Part shown: positions 1 to 7,876 of the stretch, one piece after another
How positions within the stretch are numbered: the first letter of the stretch is position 1
Layout: every line of letters begins with the position of its first letter
From: Roseateles sp.
GTDB lineage: Bacteria > Pseudomonadota > Gammaproteobacteria > Burkholderiales > Burkholderiaceae_C
Length of the DNA stretch: 38,715 nt
NCBI GenBank assembly: GCA_019234295.1
Contig: JAFALK010000002.1
Location: 1 to 38,715 of the forward strand
Reading direction: 5' to 3'
Translations under genes and position numbers: made by a program
Notes under the pieces: model-generated
What the model saw: the letters and a program-made list of their open reading frames with translations, nothing else
Told to the model about the DNA's origin: nothing
Database searches by the model: none

Positions 1-29
1 CGGTAGCGGCTGACGGGCGGTTGGCTCAT
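1..29 (-). CDS. 5' end of an unidentified gene, cut by the window edge
   Basis: An ATG at 29-27 overlaps the stop codon of the galM remnant by an ATGA junction, the arrangement of translationally coupled genes. Only about nine codons (MSQPPVSRY...) lie inside the window, so the product cannot be named. Its position makes it the next member of the leftward uronate operon. It is inferred to be a real start from the ATGA overlap and the shared strand only. Confidence 0.4.
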
Positions 30-199
30 GGCTTGAAGCGGTGCAAGGTGCTGGAGTGAAAGAGCTGGCCCGGGCGCAGCACGGTGCTGGGCCAGTCCGG
101 CCCGGGGAGGCGGTTGGGCGAATCGGGGCTGTGCTGGGTCTCCAGGCGCACCGACTGGTGCTGCCCCGACTCGACTCTCAACACGCCCGCACACAGGGT
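26..199 (-). pseudogene. C-terminal remnant of aldose 1-epimerase (galM-like)
   Basis: The minus-strand frame ending at the TGA at 28-26 reads RLETQHSPDSPN, then WPSTVLRPGQLFHSSTLHRF near its end. This is the characteristic C-terminus of GalM-type aldose 1-epimerases (family pattern LETQHFPDSPN...FPSTVLRPGE). Only about the last 55 residues of an approximately 340-380-residue enzyme are recognisable. Upstream the frame has no convincing start codon and runs back in phase into the stop codon of the neighbouring gene at 257-259. I read it as a 5'-deleted galM, whose intact form would interconvert sugar anomers and suits a sugar-acid operon. The left limit of the homology is approximate. Confidence 0.65.
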
Positions 200-256
200 C
201 GGCAGGCGATGAACATCTGCGCAAGTGTCTAGGCATAAACTCGCGCCTCTGCCCAG

Positions 257-2104
257 TCAGTGGTAGCTCAAGGTCCAGGCTACCGTGAGAGACCCGTTCA
301 AGTCGACGTCCTGGCGCTCGCAATGGATGCGGCTGTGCATCGGCCCCTCGGGCGCTCGGTCCTCGGCGTCTGCCGGCAGCGCCGAGCAAGCGCCTGCGCC
401 TTCGACGGAGAAGCGATCGACGCGCCCCGCGCGGAATCGCCAGCCCGTACCGTCGGCCTGTGGAGCGTCCGAGAACGAAGCGAAATCGAGGCTCATGCGC
501 TTCACGTGAAGCGGCGCCCGGGTCGCGAAGCGGTCGATGCGGACGATGCTGCCCGACTCAAAGCGATATTCGGTCGTGACGCTTACCCGTGCATCGGGCT
601 GAGGGCTGCGGCCTCCGAGACGGGCGAGCGCGTCCTGGTGGAAGCTCACTCGGCGCGTGCCGTCGTCTTCGCGCGTCGTGATGTCCTTGATGAAGGCCGT
701 TGGAAGCAATACCGTGCCGTCATCGAGCTCGAGCCGTGGCAGCAGCTGGGCGCGCGCGGCGCCGCTATCGGGTATGCCGGCGACCAAGCCCAGGGCGAAC
801 GGCAGGGGATAGTAGGGGCTGTTCGCGTGCTGGCCGGCACCACCATTGACGATCAGCAGGCTGAATAGCTGGCTGCCGTCACGCACGAGCGCCAGCGCGC
901 GGTCGTATTCGCCCTTGGCGAACCAGACCAGATCGAAGCTTGGACGCGTGCGTGCGACCCAGTCCGTGAGGTCGATCGGGGGATCCAAGTCGCGCCAGCC
1001 GGCCGAGTTCCAAAGCGCATTGGCGGCGAGGAACTGGTGCAGCAGCGAAAAGTTCTCGCCCAGGATGCGGTGCTCGGCGCGGTATTGATCGGTCCGGCGG
1101 CCGCGCGTCCACATGTCGACCGAGTGCAGCGCCGGGTCGAACCAGAAGTTGGCGTACTTGGCGGTGATGCTGCTGACGTAGGCGTAGGCATGGGATTGCT
1201 CGTCCGGCGTCAGCACGCCGAGCACCGCCGCGGCTGTGAGGATCTCCAGCGGCGCGGTGTCGCCGTAGGGGCCAAGGCTGCGACCGAACGAGAAACCATC
1301 GCCGTGCGGGTTGGCAATATTCAGCGCGATGTCAGCCGAACGGCGCAGCAGTGACTTGAGCTCGTCGGGCACCGGCATCCCGGTTTCCATCAGGCGCTCG
1401 CAGATCTCCGCGACGAGAAGAATGCTGTACCGATCGAAACGACCTTCACCATCGGTTTCGTCTGAGAAACCGTAGGCGCCCGAGTACTCGCGGTAATGAG
1501 CAAGCAGCCGGTCAAGCAGGCGTTGACTGCCAGTCGCATCTTCCCAGCCGAGCAGGTAGCGCAGCCGCGCGACGCCGAACGCGACGCCGTAATAGTTGGC
1601 CGGCAGATCGATCAGCGTGAGGTCGGGGCGCACGAAGTTGCGCCAGTCGAGCTTCTTGCGCAGACCGGTCAGGGTGGCCATGTCGATGGCCTTGCTGAGC
1701 AGACCGGCGCGTTCGAGCTTGTGCAGGGCGAGCAGGTAGTAATAGATGCCCCACGTCTTGTCGTCCATGCGGGCCGTCATGGCAGCGACGGCGCGGAAGG
1801 TCTCGAGGTCCCGGGCGACGCGCGCCGGCGCCGTGTGCTGATGGACATCGATCAGGTCGCTGATGCCCAGGGCGATCTTGCCGGGCAGGAACTTGTCACC
1901 CGCGTCGAGGACCTGAACGCCGTCGAGTCGCATCGCATCGCGCTCGGCGCCGAGATGATCGACGAGGTATTCGAGCTGAGGAACGAGCCGCGTCTCCACC
2001 AGTTGGTTCAGCGAAGCCGAGGCCGGCGCTGCGGCTGCGCCCAAGGAAGTAAGAAGCAGCACGCAAAGACCGCGCTTTCGAACAAGACTTGCAAACAACA
2101 ACAT
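257..2104 (-). CDS. exported protein of unrecognised family, predicted uronate-polymer enzyme (paralogue of 7877-9676)
   Basis: The product is 615 residues. The start at 2104 is chosen over an in-frame ATG at 2296 because it has an AGGGAG Shine-Dalgarno, begins with a typical signal peptide (hydrophobic core ending AAAAPASA) and avoids running into uxaC. The rest resembles an alpha-helical toroid (roughly residues 30-400) followed by a beta-rich C-terminal domain, a layout shared by several polysaccharide lyases and DUF2264-type proteins. Blocks conserved with its paralogue include NYYG (170-173), FSDETDGEGRFDRY (213-226), DGFSFGRSLGPYGDTA (269-284) and EHRILGENF (344-352), rich in candidate Asn/Tyr/His/Arg catalytic residues. 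Last complete gene of the uronate operon in the window, 73 nt after uxaC. Periplasmic cleavage of a uronate oligomer is an inference from context, not from a recognised family. Confidence 0.6.
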   Translation of the reverse strand: MLLFASLVRKRGLCVLLLTSLGAAAAPASASLNQLVETRLVPQLEYLVDHLGAERDAMRLDGVQVLDAGDKFLPGKIALGISDLIDVHQHTAPARVARDLETFRAVAAMTARMDDKTWGIYYYLLALHKLERAGLLSKAIDMATLTGLRKKLDWRNFVRPDLTLIDLPANYYGVAFGVARLRYLLGWEDATGSQRLLDRLLAHYREYSGAYGFSDETDGEGRFDRYSILLVAEICERLMETGMPVPDELKSLLRRSADIALNIANPHGDGFSFGRSLGPYGDTAPLEILTAAAVLGVLTPDEQSHAYAYVSSITAKYANFWFDPALHSVDMWTRGRRTDQYRAEHRILGENFSLLHQFLAANALWNSAGWRDLDPPIDLTDWVARTRPSFDLVWFAKGEYDRALALVRDGSQLFSLLIVNGGAGQHANSPYYPLPFALGLVAGIPDSGAARAQLLPRLELDDGTVLLPTAFIKDITTREDDGTRRVSFHQDALARLGGRSPQPDARVSVTTEYRFESGSIVRIDRFATRAPLHVKRMSLDFASFSDAPQADGTGWRFRAGRVDRFSVEGAGACSALPADAEDRAPEGPMHSRIHCERQDVDLNGSLTVAWTLSYH

Positions 2105-2177
2105 GGACTCCCTTGCAGGACGCTGGCGCTGCTGCGCGCGGCGAAGTGAACAAGACGACTTGACGGTAGGTGCGGCC

Positions 2178-3614
2178 TCAGGCTGCGCGAGCCTGCGGCC
2201 TCGACTCATCGGGCCTGAAAAAATCGACGGCGTTTTGATAGCAAATCTTGCGAACCATGGTGCCGACCAGATCGATGTCCTGCGGCACTTCGCCATTGGC
2301 CATCCAGGTGCCGACCATGTCGCACAGGAGTCTGCGGAAATACTCGTGGCGCGAGTAGGACAGCAGGCTGCGCGAGTCGGTGATCATCCCGACGAAGGTG
2401 CTCAACAGCCCCAATTGAGACAGCTGCGTGAGATGACGGCGCATGCCGTCAAGCTGATCGTTGAACCACCACGCAGCGCCGAACTGCATCTTTCCGCGTA
2501 CGTTCCCGCCCTGGAAACAGGCGCACAAGGTGGCGACAACCTCGTTCTGGCTCGGATTGAGGGTGTGGACGACGGTCTTCGGCAACTCGGCGTTCGAGTT
2601 CATGGCGTCGAGCAGCCCGGCGAGCGCTTCGGAAATCGGCCGGTCCCTGATCGCATCGAATCCGGTATTGGGCCCGAGCTGCTTCAGCATCGCCGTGTTG
2701 TTGTTCAGCTGCGCGCCGATATGCAGTTGCATTACCCAGCCGCGCCTTGCGTACTGTCCTGCGAGCCAAACCTGGATGGCCGTCGCGTACTGTGCGACCT
2801 CCTCCTCGCTGATTTGTTGGCCGGCCAGGCGCCGACGCATGATCTGATCGAGCGTGCCCTGCGGCGCGAGCGGCGCGTACCGCAGAACCGGAATCCCGTG
2901 ATCCGCCGCGAGGCAGCGGTGCGCTGAAAAATGATCGAGCCGTTTCAACAGCGCCTTCTGGAGCGAGTTGAAATCATCGATAACGAATTCGCTGACACTG
3001 GCCAACTTCTCGATATACGCGACGAATCCGTCCACCTCGATCTTGACGATGTTGTCTGCACGCCAGCTCGGGCGAACCGTGATATCGCCCATCGATGAAT
3101 CGGCGGCAATTCGGGCGTGAAACTGCAGCGAGTCGGTTGGGTCGTCCGTCGAGCCAACCATCCGAACGTTGAACTTGCGCAGCAGTCCGCGCGCGCTCAT
3201 ACCGGGCTCGCGCAGCTGACGGCAGGATTCATCCCAGATCGACGTTGCAGTTTGACGGCCGATGACTTGATCGATGCCAAAAGCCGCACGCAGTTCAAGG
3301 TGCGACCAGTGGTAGAGCGGATTTCCGAGACAGCTTGAAAGATCGTCGGCCCACGCGTCGAACTTTTCTCGGTCAGTTGCGTCGCCCGTGATCAGCCGTT
3401 CATCGTTGCCCAAGGCTCGCATCGCGCGCCACTTGTAGTGATCGCCCTTGAGCCAGATCTCGGTGATGTTGTCGAAGCGCCGATCGTCTGCAATGTCCTT
3501 GACACTTAGGTGGCAGTGGTAGTCGAAGATCGGCTCCGATTTCGCGTACTCGTGATACAGCCTGCAAGCGAATTCGCTCGACAACAGGAAGTTGTCGCCC
3601 ATGAAGCTGTTCAT
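2178..3614 (-). CDS. uxaC: uronate isomerase
   Basis: UxaC converts D-glucuronate to D-fructuronate and D-galacturonate to D-tagaturonate, the first cytoplasmic step of hexuronate catabolism. The 478-residue length fits the family (about 470). It begins with the amidohydrolase-superfamily metal motif FDYHCHL (HxH at 33-35), and blocks such as LYHWSHLELR and the STDDPTDSL segment are typical of UxaC. A GTG lies upstream at 3620, but the ATG at 3614 is preferred because GAGAGAG ends 6 nt before it. It follows the symporter by 21 nt and precedes the exported paralogue by 73 nt. The downstream enzymes UxaA/UxaB/KdgK are not in the window. Confidence 0.93.
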   Translation of the reverse strand: MNSFMGDNFLLSSEFACRLYHEYAKSEPIFDYHCHLSVKDIADDRRFDNITEIWLKGDHYKWRAMRALGNDERLITGDATDREKFDAWADDLSSCLGNPLYHWSHLELRAAFGIDQVIGRQTATSIWDESCRQLREPGMSARGLLRKFNVRMVGSTDDPTDSLQFHARIAADSSMGDITVRPSWRADNIVKIEVDGFVAYIEKLASVSEFVIDDFNSLQKALLKRLDHFSAHRCLAADHGIPVLRYAPLAPQGTLDQIMRRRLAGQQISEEEVAQYATAIQVWLAGQYARRGWVMQLHIGAQLNNNTAMLKQLGPNTGFDAIRDRPISEALAGLLDAMNSNAELPKTVVHTLNPSQNEVVATLCACFQGGNVRGKMQFGAAWWFNDQLDGMRRHLTQLSQLGLLSTFVGMITDSRSLLSYSRHEYFRRLLCDMVGTWMANGEVPQDIDLVGTMVRKICYQNAVDFFRPDESRPQARAA

Positions 3615-3635
3615 CTTCACTCTCTCAACGTCAAT

Positions 3636-5405
3636 TCAGAAGGCTTGCAAGACGTTTTCGCCTGCGTCGATCGGTTTCGCGCTGCGGCACATGAGCCCAC
3701 CGATCGCAAGAATGGCGAGTGCGCAGCCAAGGAACAGCAAGTGTCCCCAGAGTGGGTTCGGAATGGCCGCCATCGTGAGGACGCCAGCGCCCATCGCAAG
3801 TGTGATCCGGCCGAGCTTGAGACGCTGTTCGCGGTCGAACTCGGACTGCGAGGTATCGCTCACCACCTCCGTGTGGAAGTCGTGATAGAACTTGTCGAGC
3901 TGGGCGCGGCGATCGTCCGACGGTTCGCGGTAGAAGAGCTTGGTCAGGAGAAAGAAGCCGCCCGTCAGGAACACGTGCGCGGCGATGGCGAGCATCGTGG
4001 TCGCATCGGACAGCTCACCGGCACTCAGACTCACATGGAAGTAGCTAGCGATCACGTCTGCGGTCACGACGTTGCTGGTCAGGTAGGAGACGAAGAGGCC
4101 GAACACCACCGTTGCCCATGCCGACCAATCCGGCACCTTGCGGATGACCGCGCCAAGAAACAGCGGAACGAGGATGGGTACCTGGGCCAAGGTGCTGACA
4201 CGCATCATGAGCTCGAACAGGCTCAGGTGATTCAGCTGGGAGTAGAACTGCGCCGCCAGAATGATCAAAAGACCATTGATGGCATTGACCGCCTTGCCCG
4301 CAAGCAGTGCCTCCCTGTCGCTGACCACCTTCCCGCGACGGATGACCGGCTGATAAAAGCTGCGCACGAAAATCCCCGCGTTGTGGTTCAGCGCGCCGTC
4401 GGCGGCCGCCATCGTCGCGGAGAAGAGTCCGGCCAATAGCAGGCCGACCGTACCCAGGGGCATCGCACGTTCGGCGAACACGAGGTAGACGGCGTCGCCA
4501 GCCTTGGATCCCAGTTGATCCGCGTGGGCGAAGCCGGCATCCGGGAACAGGACGGCCGAGGCCCAGGGAGGAATCATCCAGATCGCCGCGCCAACCACCA
4601 TCAGCAGCAGGGCGAGCATCGCGCCCTTCTTCGCGTCGAGGGAGTCCTTTGCGCCGAGGAAGCGGTAGGAATCCTTCATGTTGTTGATGGTGAGCAGTTG
4701 CTTGACGACCATGAACAGGAACAGGCCCGTCAGGAAGGTCGCGGACTGCGTGTTCGGGCCGTAAAAAAAGCTCGACGGAAACTTGTCGACGATTTCGCCG
4801 AAGCCTCCCACCTTGAACAGCGCAACCATCGCGCAGGCCACGGACATGAGCGCGACGACCATGGACTGGACGAAGTCCGACGCGGCCACGCCCCACGCCC
4901 CGCCGATCATCGAGAACGACAGGACCGCGAGCCCGGTGATCCACAGCGTGTAGACGAGCTTGATGCCCATCACCGCACTGAAGAAGACCGACAAACTGTT
5001 GAGCCATACACCGCCTTGAACGATGGACAGCGGGATGATGGCCCAGGTGAAGAAGTGCTCCGAGGACTCGCCAAAGCGTCGGCGAATGGCCTCGGTGGGG
5101 GTGTCGACGCGCATCTGGCGGAATCGCTTTGCGAAGAAAGCCCACGCCAGCAGAAATGCAAGGACGTTGCCGATGAAAACGTAAACCGCTGGGAATCCGT
5201 TTCTGAACGCCTCCCCGGCCACCCCCGTGAAGGTCCATGCCGAGAACTGGATCATGAAGGCCGAGCTGCCGACCATCCACCACAGCATTCTTCCGCCACC
5301 GCGGAAATAGTCAGTGCTCGACTTCGACGACATGCGCCTGAAAGACAGGTTGGTCACCCCGATCAAGATGAAATAGCCCACTACGACTGCGATGTTGAAA
5401 TTCAC
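3636..5405 (-). CDS. sodium:solute symporter family (SSS) transporter, probably for uronates
   Basis: Inner-membrane Na+-coupled symporter of 589 residues with about 13-14 hydrophobic segments. The N-terminal pattern, with DYFRGGGRMLWWMVGSSAF around residues 32-50 and then a WTFTGVAGEAFRNG-type loop, is characteristic of SSS proteins. Two starts are possible: TTG at 5432 with no ribosome site, or GTG at 5405 preceded by AGGAG at 9 nt spacing. I chose the latter, which begins just before the first membrane helix. It lies between the TonB-dependent receptor (44 nt) and uxaC (21 nt), so it likely imports the hexuronate or a short oligomer that UxaC or the cytoplasmic paralogue processes. The exact substrate cannot be read from the sequence. 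Confidence 0.85.
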   Translation of the reverse strand: MNFNIAVVVGYFILIGVTNLSFRRMSSKSSTDYFRGGGRMLWWMVGSSAFMIQFSAWTFTGVAGEAFRNGFPAVYVFIGNVLAFLLAWAFFAKRFRQMRVDTPTEAIRRRFGESSEHFFTWAIIPLSIVQGGVWLNSLSVFFSAVMGIKLVYTLWITGLAVLSFSMIGGAWGVAASDFVQSMVVALMSVACAMVALFKVGGFGEIVDKFPSSFFYGPNTQSATFLTGLFLFMVVKQLLTINNMKDSYRFLGAKDSLDAKKGAMLALLLMVVGAAIWMIPPWASAVLFPDAGFAHADQLGSKAGDAVYLVFAERAMPLGTVGLLLAGLFSATMAAADGALNHNAGIFVRSFYQPVIRRGKVVSDREALLAGKAVNAINGLLIILAAQFYSQLNHLSLFELMMRVSTLAQVPILVPLFLGAVIRKVPDWSAWATVVFGLFVSYLTSNVVTADVIASYFHVSLSAGELSDATTMLAIAAHVFLTGGFFLLTKLFYREPSDDRRAQLDKFYHDFHTEVVSDTSQSEFDREQRLKLGRITLAMGAGVLTMAAIPNPLWGHLLFLGCALAILAIGGLMCRSAKPIDAGENVLQAF

Positions 5406-5449
5406 TTGATCGGGCTCCTGGCCGTTGGACAAGTATGACGGTCGTCTGC

Positions 5450-7846
5450 TTAGAACTTCACGTCCAGGCGCAGGGCACCGTAGCGGAAGGCATCGCGTGC
5501 CGGCGTCCAGGTCGACTGCGTCACGTTGACCACCGGGTTCGGGGCCTTGGCACTCCAGTTGCCCAGGCCGCTGAAGCCAGTGTTGGCGTACTGCTGGTCG
5601 AAGAGGTTGTTGACGTAAAGGCCCAGCTGATAGCGGCCGTCCTTGGACTTGATGCCCGTGCCGACGTTGATCACGGTGACGGCCGGTGCGGCCAGGGTCG
5701 GGTCCTGGTTGATATTGGTGAGCACATCGGAGCGGCGGCGCACCGTGCCAGTAAAGAAGACGTTCACCGGACCGGCCAGCGGCAGGTCGTAGCGGCCCGA
5801 GATGCCGAACTTGCGCTTGGGCGCGTTGGGCATCGCGCCGCCCGTCACGTCCTGGGTGTTCTGGCCGCCGTAGGCTGGGTTCTTCAGGATGCAGCTGGCG
5901 TTGAAGCCGCCGTTGGGCGAGCCGGCCACGTTGTAGCAGGGGGCGTTGGCCCAGTCCGAGACCTTGGCCGAGGTGAGCGCCAGGTCGAAGTTGACGATGA
6001 ACTCGGGCGTGACCATGGCCGCGATGTCGGCCTCGAAGCCCTGCGTCTTCACACCGCCAATGCTGTTCAGGCGCGTAACGTAGGTCGTGGTGCCGGGCAG
6101 GTAGCCGCCCGAGTTCTGCTGGTAGTTGCGGAACTTGGTGTCGAAGGCCGCGAGGTTGACAGTCACACGGTTGTTCAGGAAATTGCCCTTCATACCGAGC
6201 TCCCAGTTGCGCGCCGTTTCCGAAGGCACAGGCTGCTGGGCTGCGGTCTGGGCGTTAAGGCCGCTGGTGATGTCATAGGCCTGGCCCTTGTAGCCGGTCG
6301 AGGTCATCACATAGGCCATGAGGCCGGGCGTGAACTGGTGCTGCAGGCTTAGCTTGCCGGTGGTGGAGTTCTCCTTGTTGCCCTGGCTAGAGAAATAGGC
6401 CGATTGCACGAAGGCGCCGGGGGGCGGGTTGCCCAGCGACATGGTGTAACCCGAGACCTGCTGGTTGAAGCGCAGGCCGGCCACGGCCGTGGTGCCGGGC
6501 AGGAACTCCCAGGTCGCCTGGCCGAAGGCGGCGGTGTTGCGGTTGTAGGTCGTGCCCGTGTAGGCCACCGGCGTGGTCAGCGCGATGCCGTTGTAGCCGC
6601 GCACGAAGGTACGGTCGATGTTGTTGCTAGCCCACCAGAGCCCGGTCACCCAGCGCAGCGCACCGCTGTCGGGCGAAGTCAGGCGCAGTTCCTGCGTATA
6701 GGACTTGATGTCGTAGGTGCCGTACTGCGTGTAGCCCGCATTGACGCCAGCCGGCTTGCCGTTGGCGAGCGGGAAATAGAGCAGGGTCTGCACATCGGTG
6801 AAGTCCTGGTCGCGGTAGTCATTGGCCGTGTAGTGCTGCGCCGAACTGATGGAGCTCAGGGTCATGCCGTTGGGGGCGTACCAGTTGATCTTCATCGCAC
6901 CGCCCGAGGTCGTCGACTCGATGCCGGTCGGGTAGTCCATGCGCGTGTCGCGGTTGTCTGGGCCGGGCGTGATGCCGGCCAGCAGCTTGCTCGCGGGCAG
7001 GGCCGCAATATTGTTGAGCAGGGCGCCCTGGATGGGCGTGAAGCTCGTGAGCACGAAGACGCAGCAGTCGTCGCGTGTCTTGTTGTAGCTCGGCGAGAGC
7101 TCGACGTCGATGTCCTCAGTGGGGTGCCAGGCCAGCTTGACCATGGCCGTCTGGCCCTTGTTGCCGTTGACCTTCTTGCCCGTGGCGAGGTTGTTGATAT
7201 TGCCGTCGAAATGATTGGTGCTGGCCGCCACGCGCAGGCCCAGGTGCGGCGCCACCTCGCCGCTGACCGAGGCGCGCAAGCGCGACTCGCCGTCGTTGGT
7301 GATCATGGCGCTGGCCTCGCCGGCCATGGCGCCGCTGATGGGCTTGGTCGTGATCAGCACGGCGCCGGCGATGGCGCTCTTGCCGAACAGCGTGCTCTGT
7401 GGCCCCTTGAGCACTTCCACGCGTTGCACGTCGGCCAAATCCTTGAAGGCCTCGAACTGCATGCCCACTGGAATGTCGTCGATGATGACGGAGACGTCCG
7501 ACTCCACGCCGATGCCGATCGACGAGGTGCCGATGCCGCGCATATTGATGCCGTTGTTGGCGGGCGTGGTGCCGTAGGTAATGGTGAGCGCCGGCGACAT
7601 CTCGATCACGTCCTCTAGCGTGCGCACATTGTTGCGCTCCAGTCGCTCGCTGGTGAAGACCGAGATGGCCAGGGGCACGTTCTCGAGCTGTTCCACGCGC
7701 TTGTTGGCGGTGACCTCCACGCGCTCGAGTTGCGCAGGCGGTGCTTCCTGTGCCGGAGCGGCCTCCTGTGCCTGTGCCTGGGCCGCAAGGGCCAGCATGG
7801 CGGCGGCGATGGGCGTGATGCGCTGTGCCAGTTGCTTGTGTTTCAT
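5450..7846 (-). CDS. TonB-dependent outer-membrane receptor
   Basis: Outer-membrane active transporter of 798 residues. The ATG at 7846 is chosen because GGAG sits 6 nt upstream and a signal peptide rich in Ala and ending AQAQAQ follows; an earlier ATG at 7858 is possible. A plug domain (about residues 45-160) shows VEVTANKR, NGINMRGIG and VEVLKGPQSTLFGKSAIAG, followed by a long beta-barrel ending in the C-terminal Phe (LDVKF) used for outer-membrane assembly. It starts 30 nt after the cytoplasmic paralogue gene and precedes the symporter, which suggests uptake of a uronate-containing oligosaccharide rather than a siderophore. That substrate is inferred from neighbours. Confidence 0.93.
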   Translation of the reverse strand: MKHKQLAQRITPIAAAMLALAAQAQAQEAAPAQEAPPAQLERVEVTANKRVEQLENVPLAISVFTSERLERNNVRTLEDVIEMSPALTITYGTTPANNGINMRGIGTSSIGIGVESDVSVIIDDIPVGMQFEAFKDLADVQRVEVLKGPQSTLFGKSAIAGAVLITTKPISGAMAGEASAMITNDGESRLRASVSGEVAPHLGLRVAASTNHFDGNINNLATGKKVNGNKGQTAMVKLAWHPTEDIDVELSPSYNKTRDDCCVFVLTSFTPIQGALLNNIAALPASKLLAGITPGPDNRDTRMDYPTGIESTTSGGAMKINWYAPNGMTLSSISSAQHYTANDYRDQDFTDVQTLLYFPLANGKPAGVNAGYTQYGTYDIKSYTQELRLTSPDSGALRWVTGLWWASNNIDRTFVRGYNGIALTTPVAYTGTTYNRNTAAFGQATWEFLPGTTAVAGLRFNQQVSGYTMSLGNPPPGAFVQSAYFSSQGNKENSTTGKLSLQHQFTPGLMAYVMTSTGYKGQAYDITSGLNAQTAAQQPVPSETARNWELGMKGNFLNNRVTVNLAAFDTKFRNYQQNSGGYLPGTTTYVTRLNSIGGVKTQGFEADIAAMVTPEFIVNFDLALTSAKVSDWANAPCYNVAGSPNGGFNASCILKNPAYGGQNTQDVTGGAMPNAPKRKFGISGRYDLPLAGPVNVFFTGTVRRRSDVLTNINQDPTLAAPAVTVINVGTGIKSKDGRYQLGLYVNNLFDQQYANTGFSGLGNWSAKAPNPVVNVTQSTWTPARDAFRYGALRLDVKF

Positions 7847-7876
7847 TGTCGTCTCCATCCTTTTGTTGGCGGTTTG

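Noticed and set aside
5406..5432. TTG at 5432 as the symporter start
   Set aside because: No ribosome site precedes it, whereas GTG at 5405 has AGGAG at 9 nt; kept only as an alternative.
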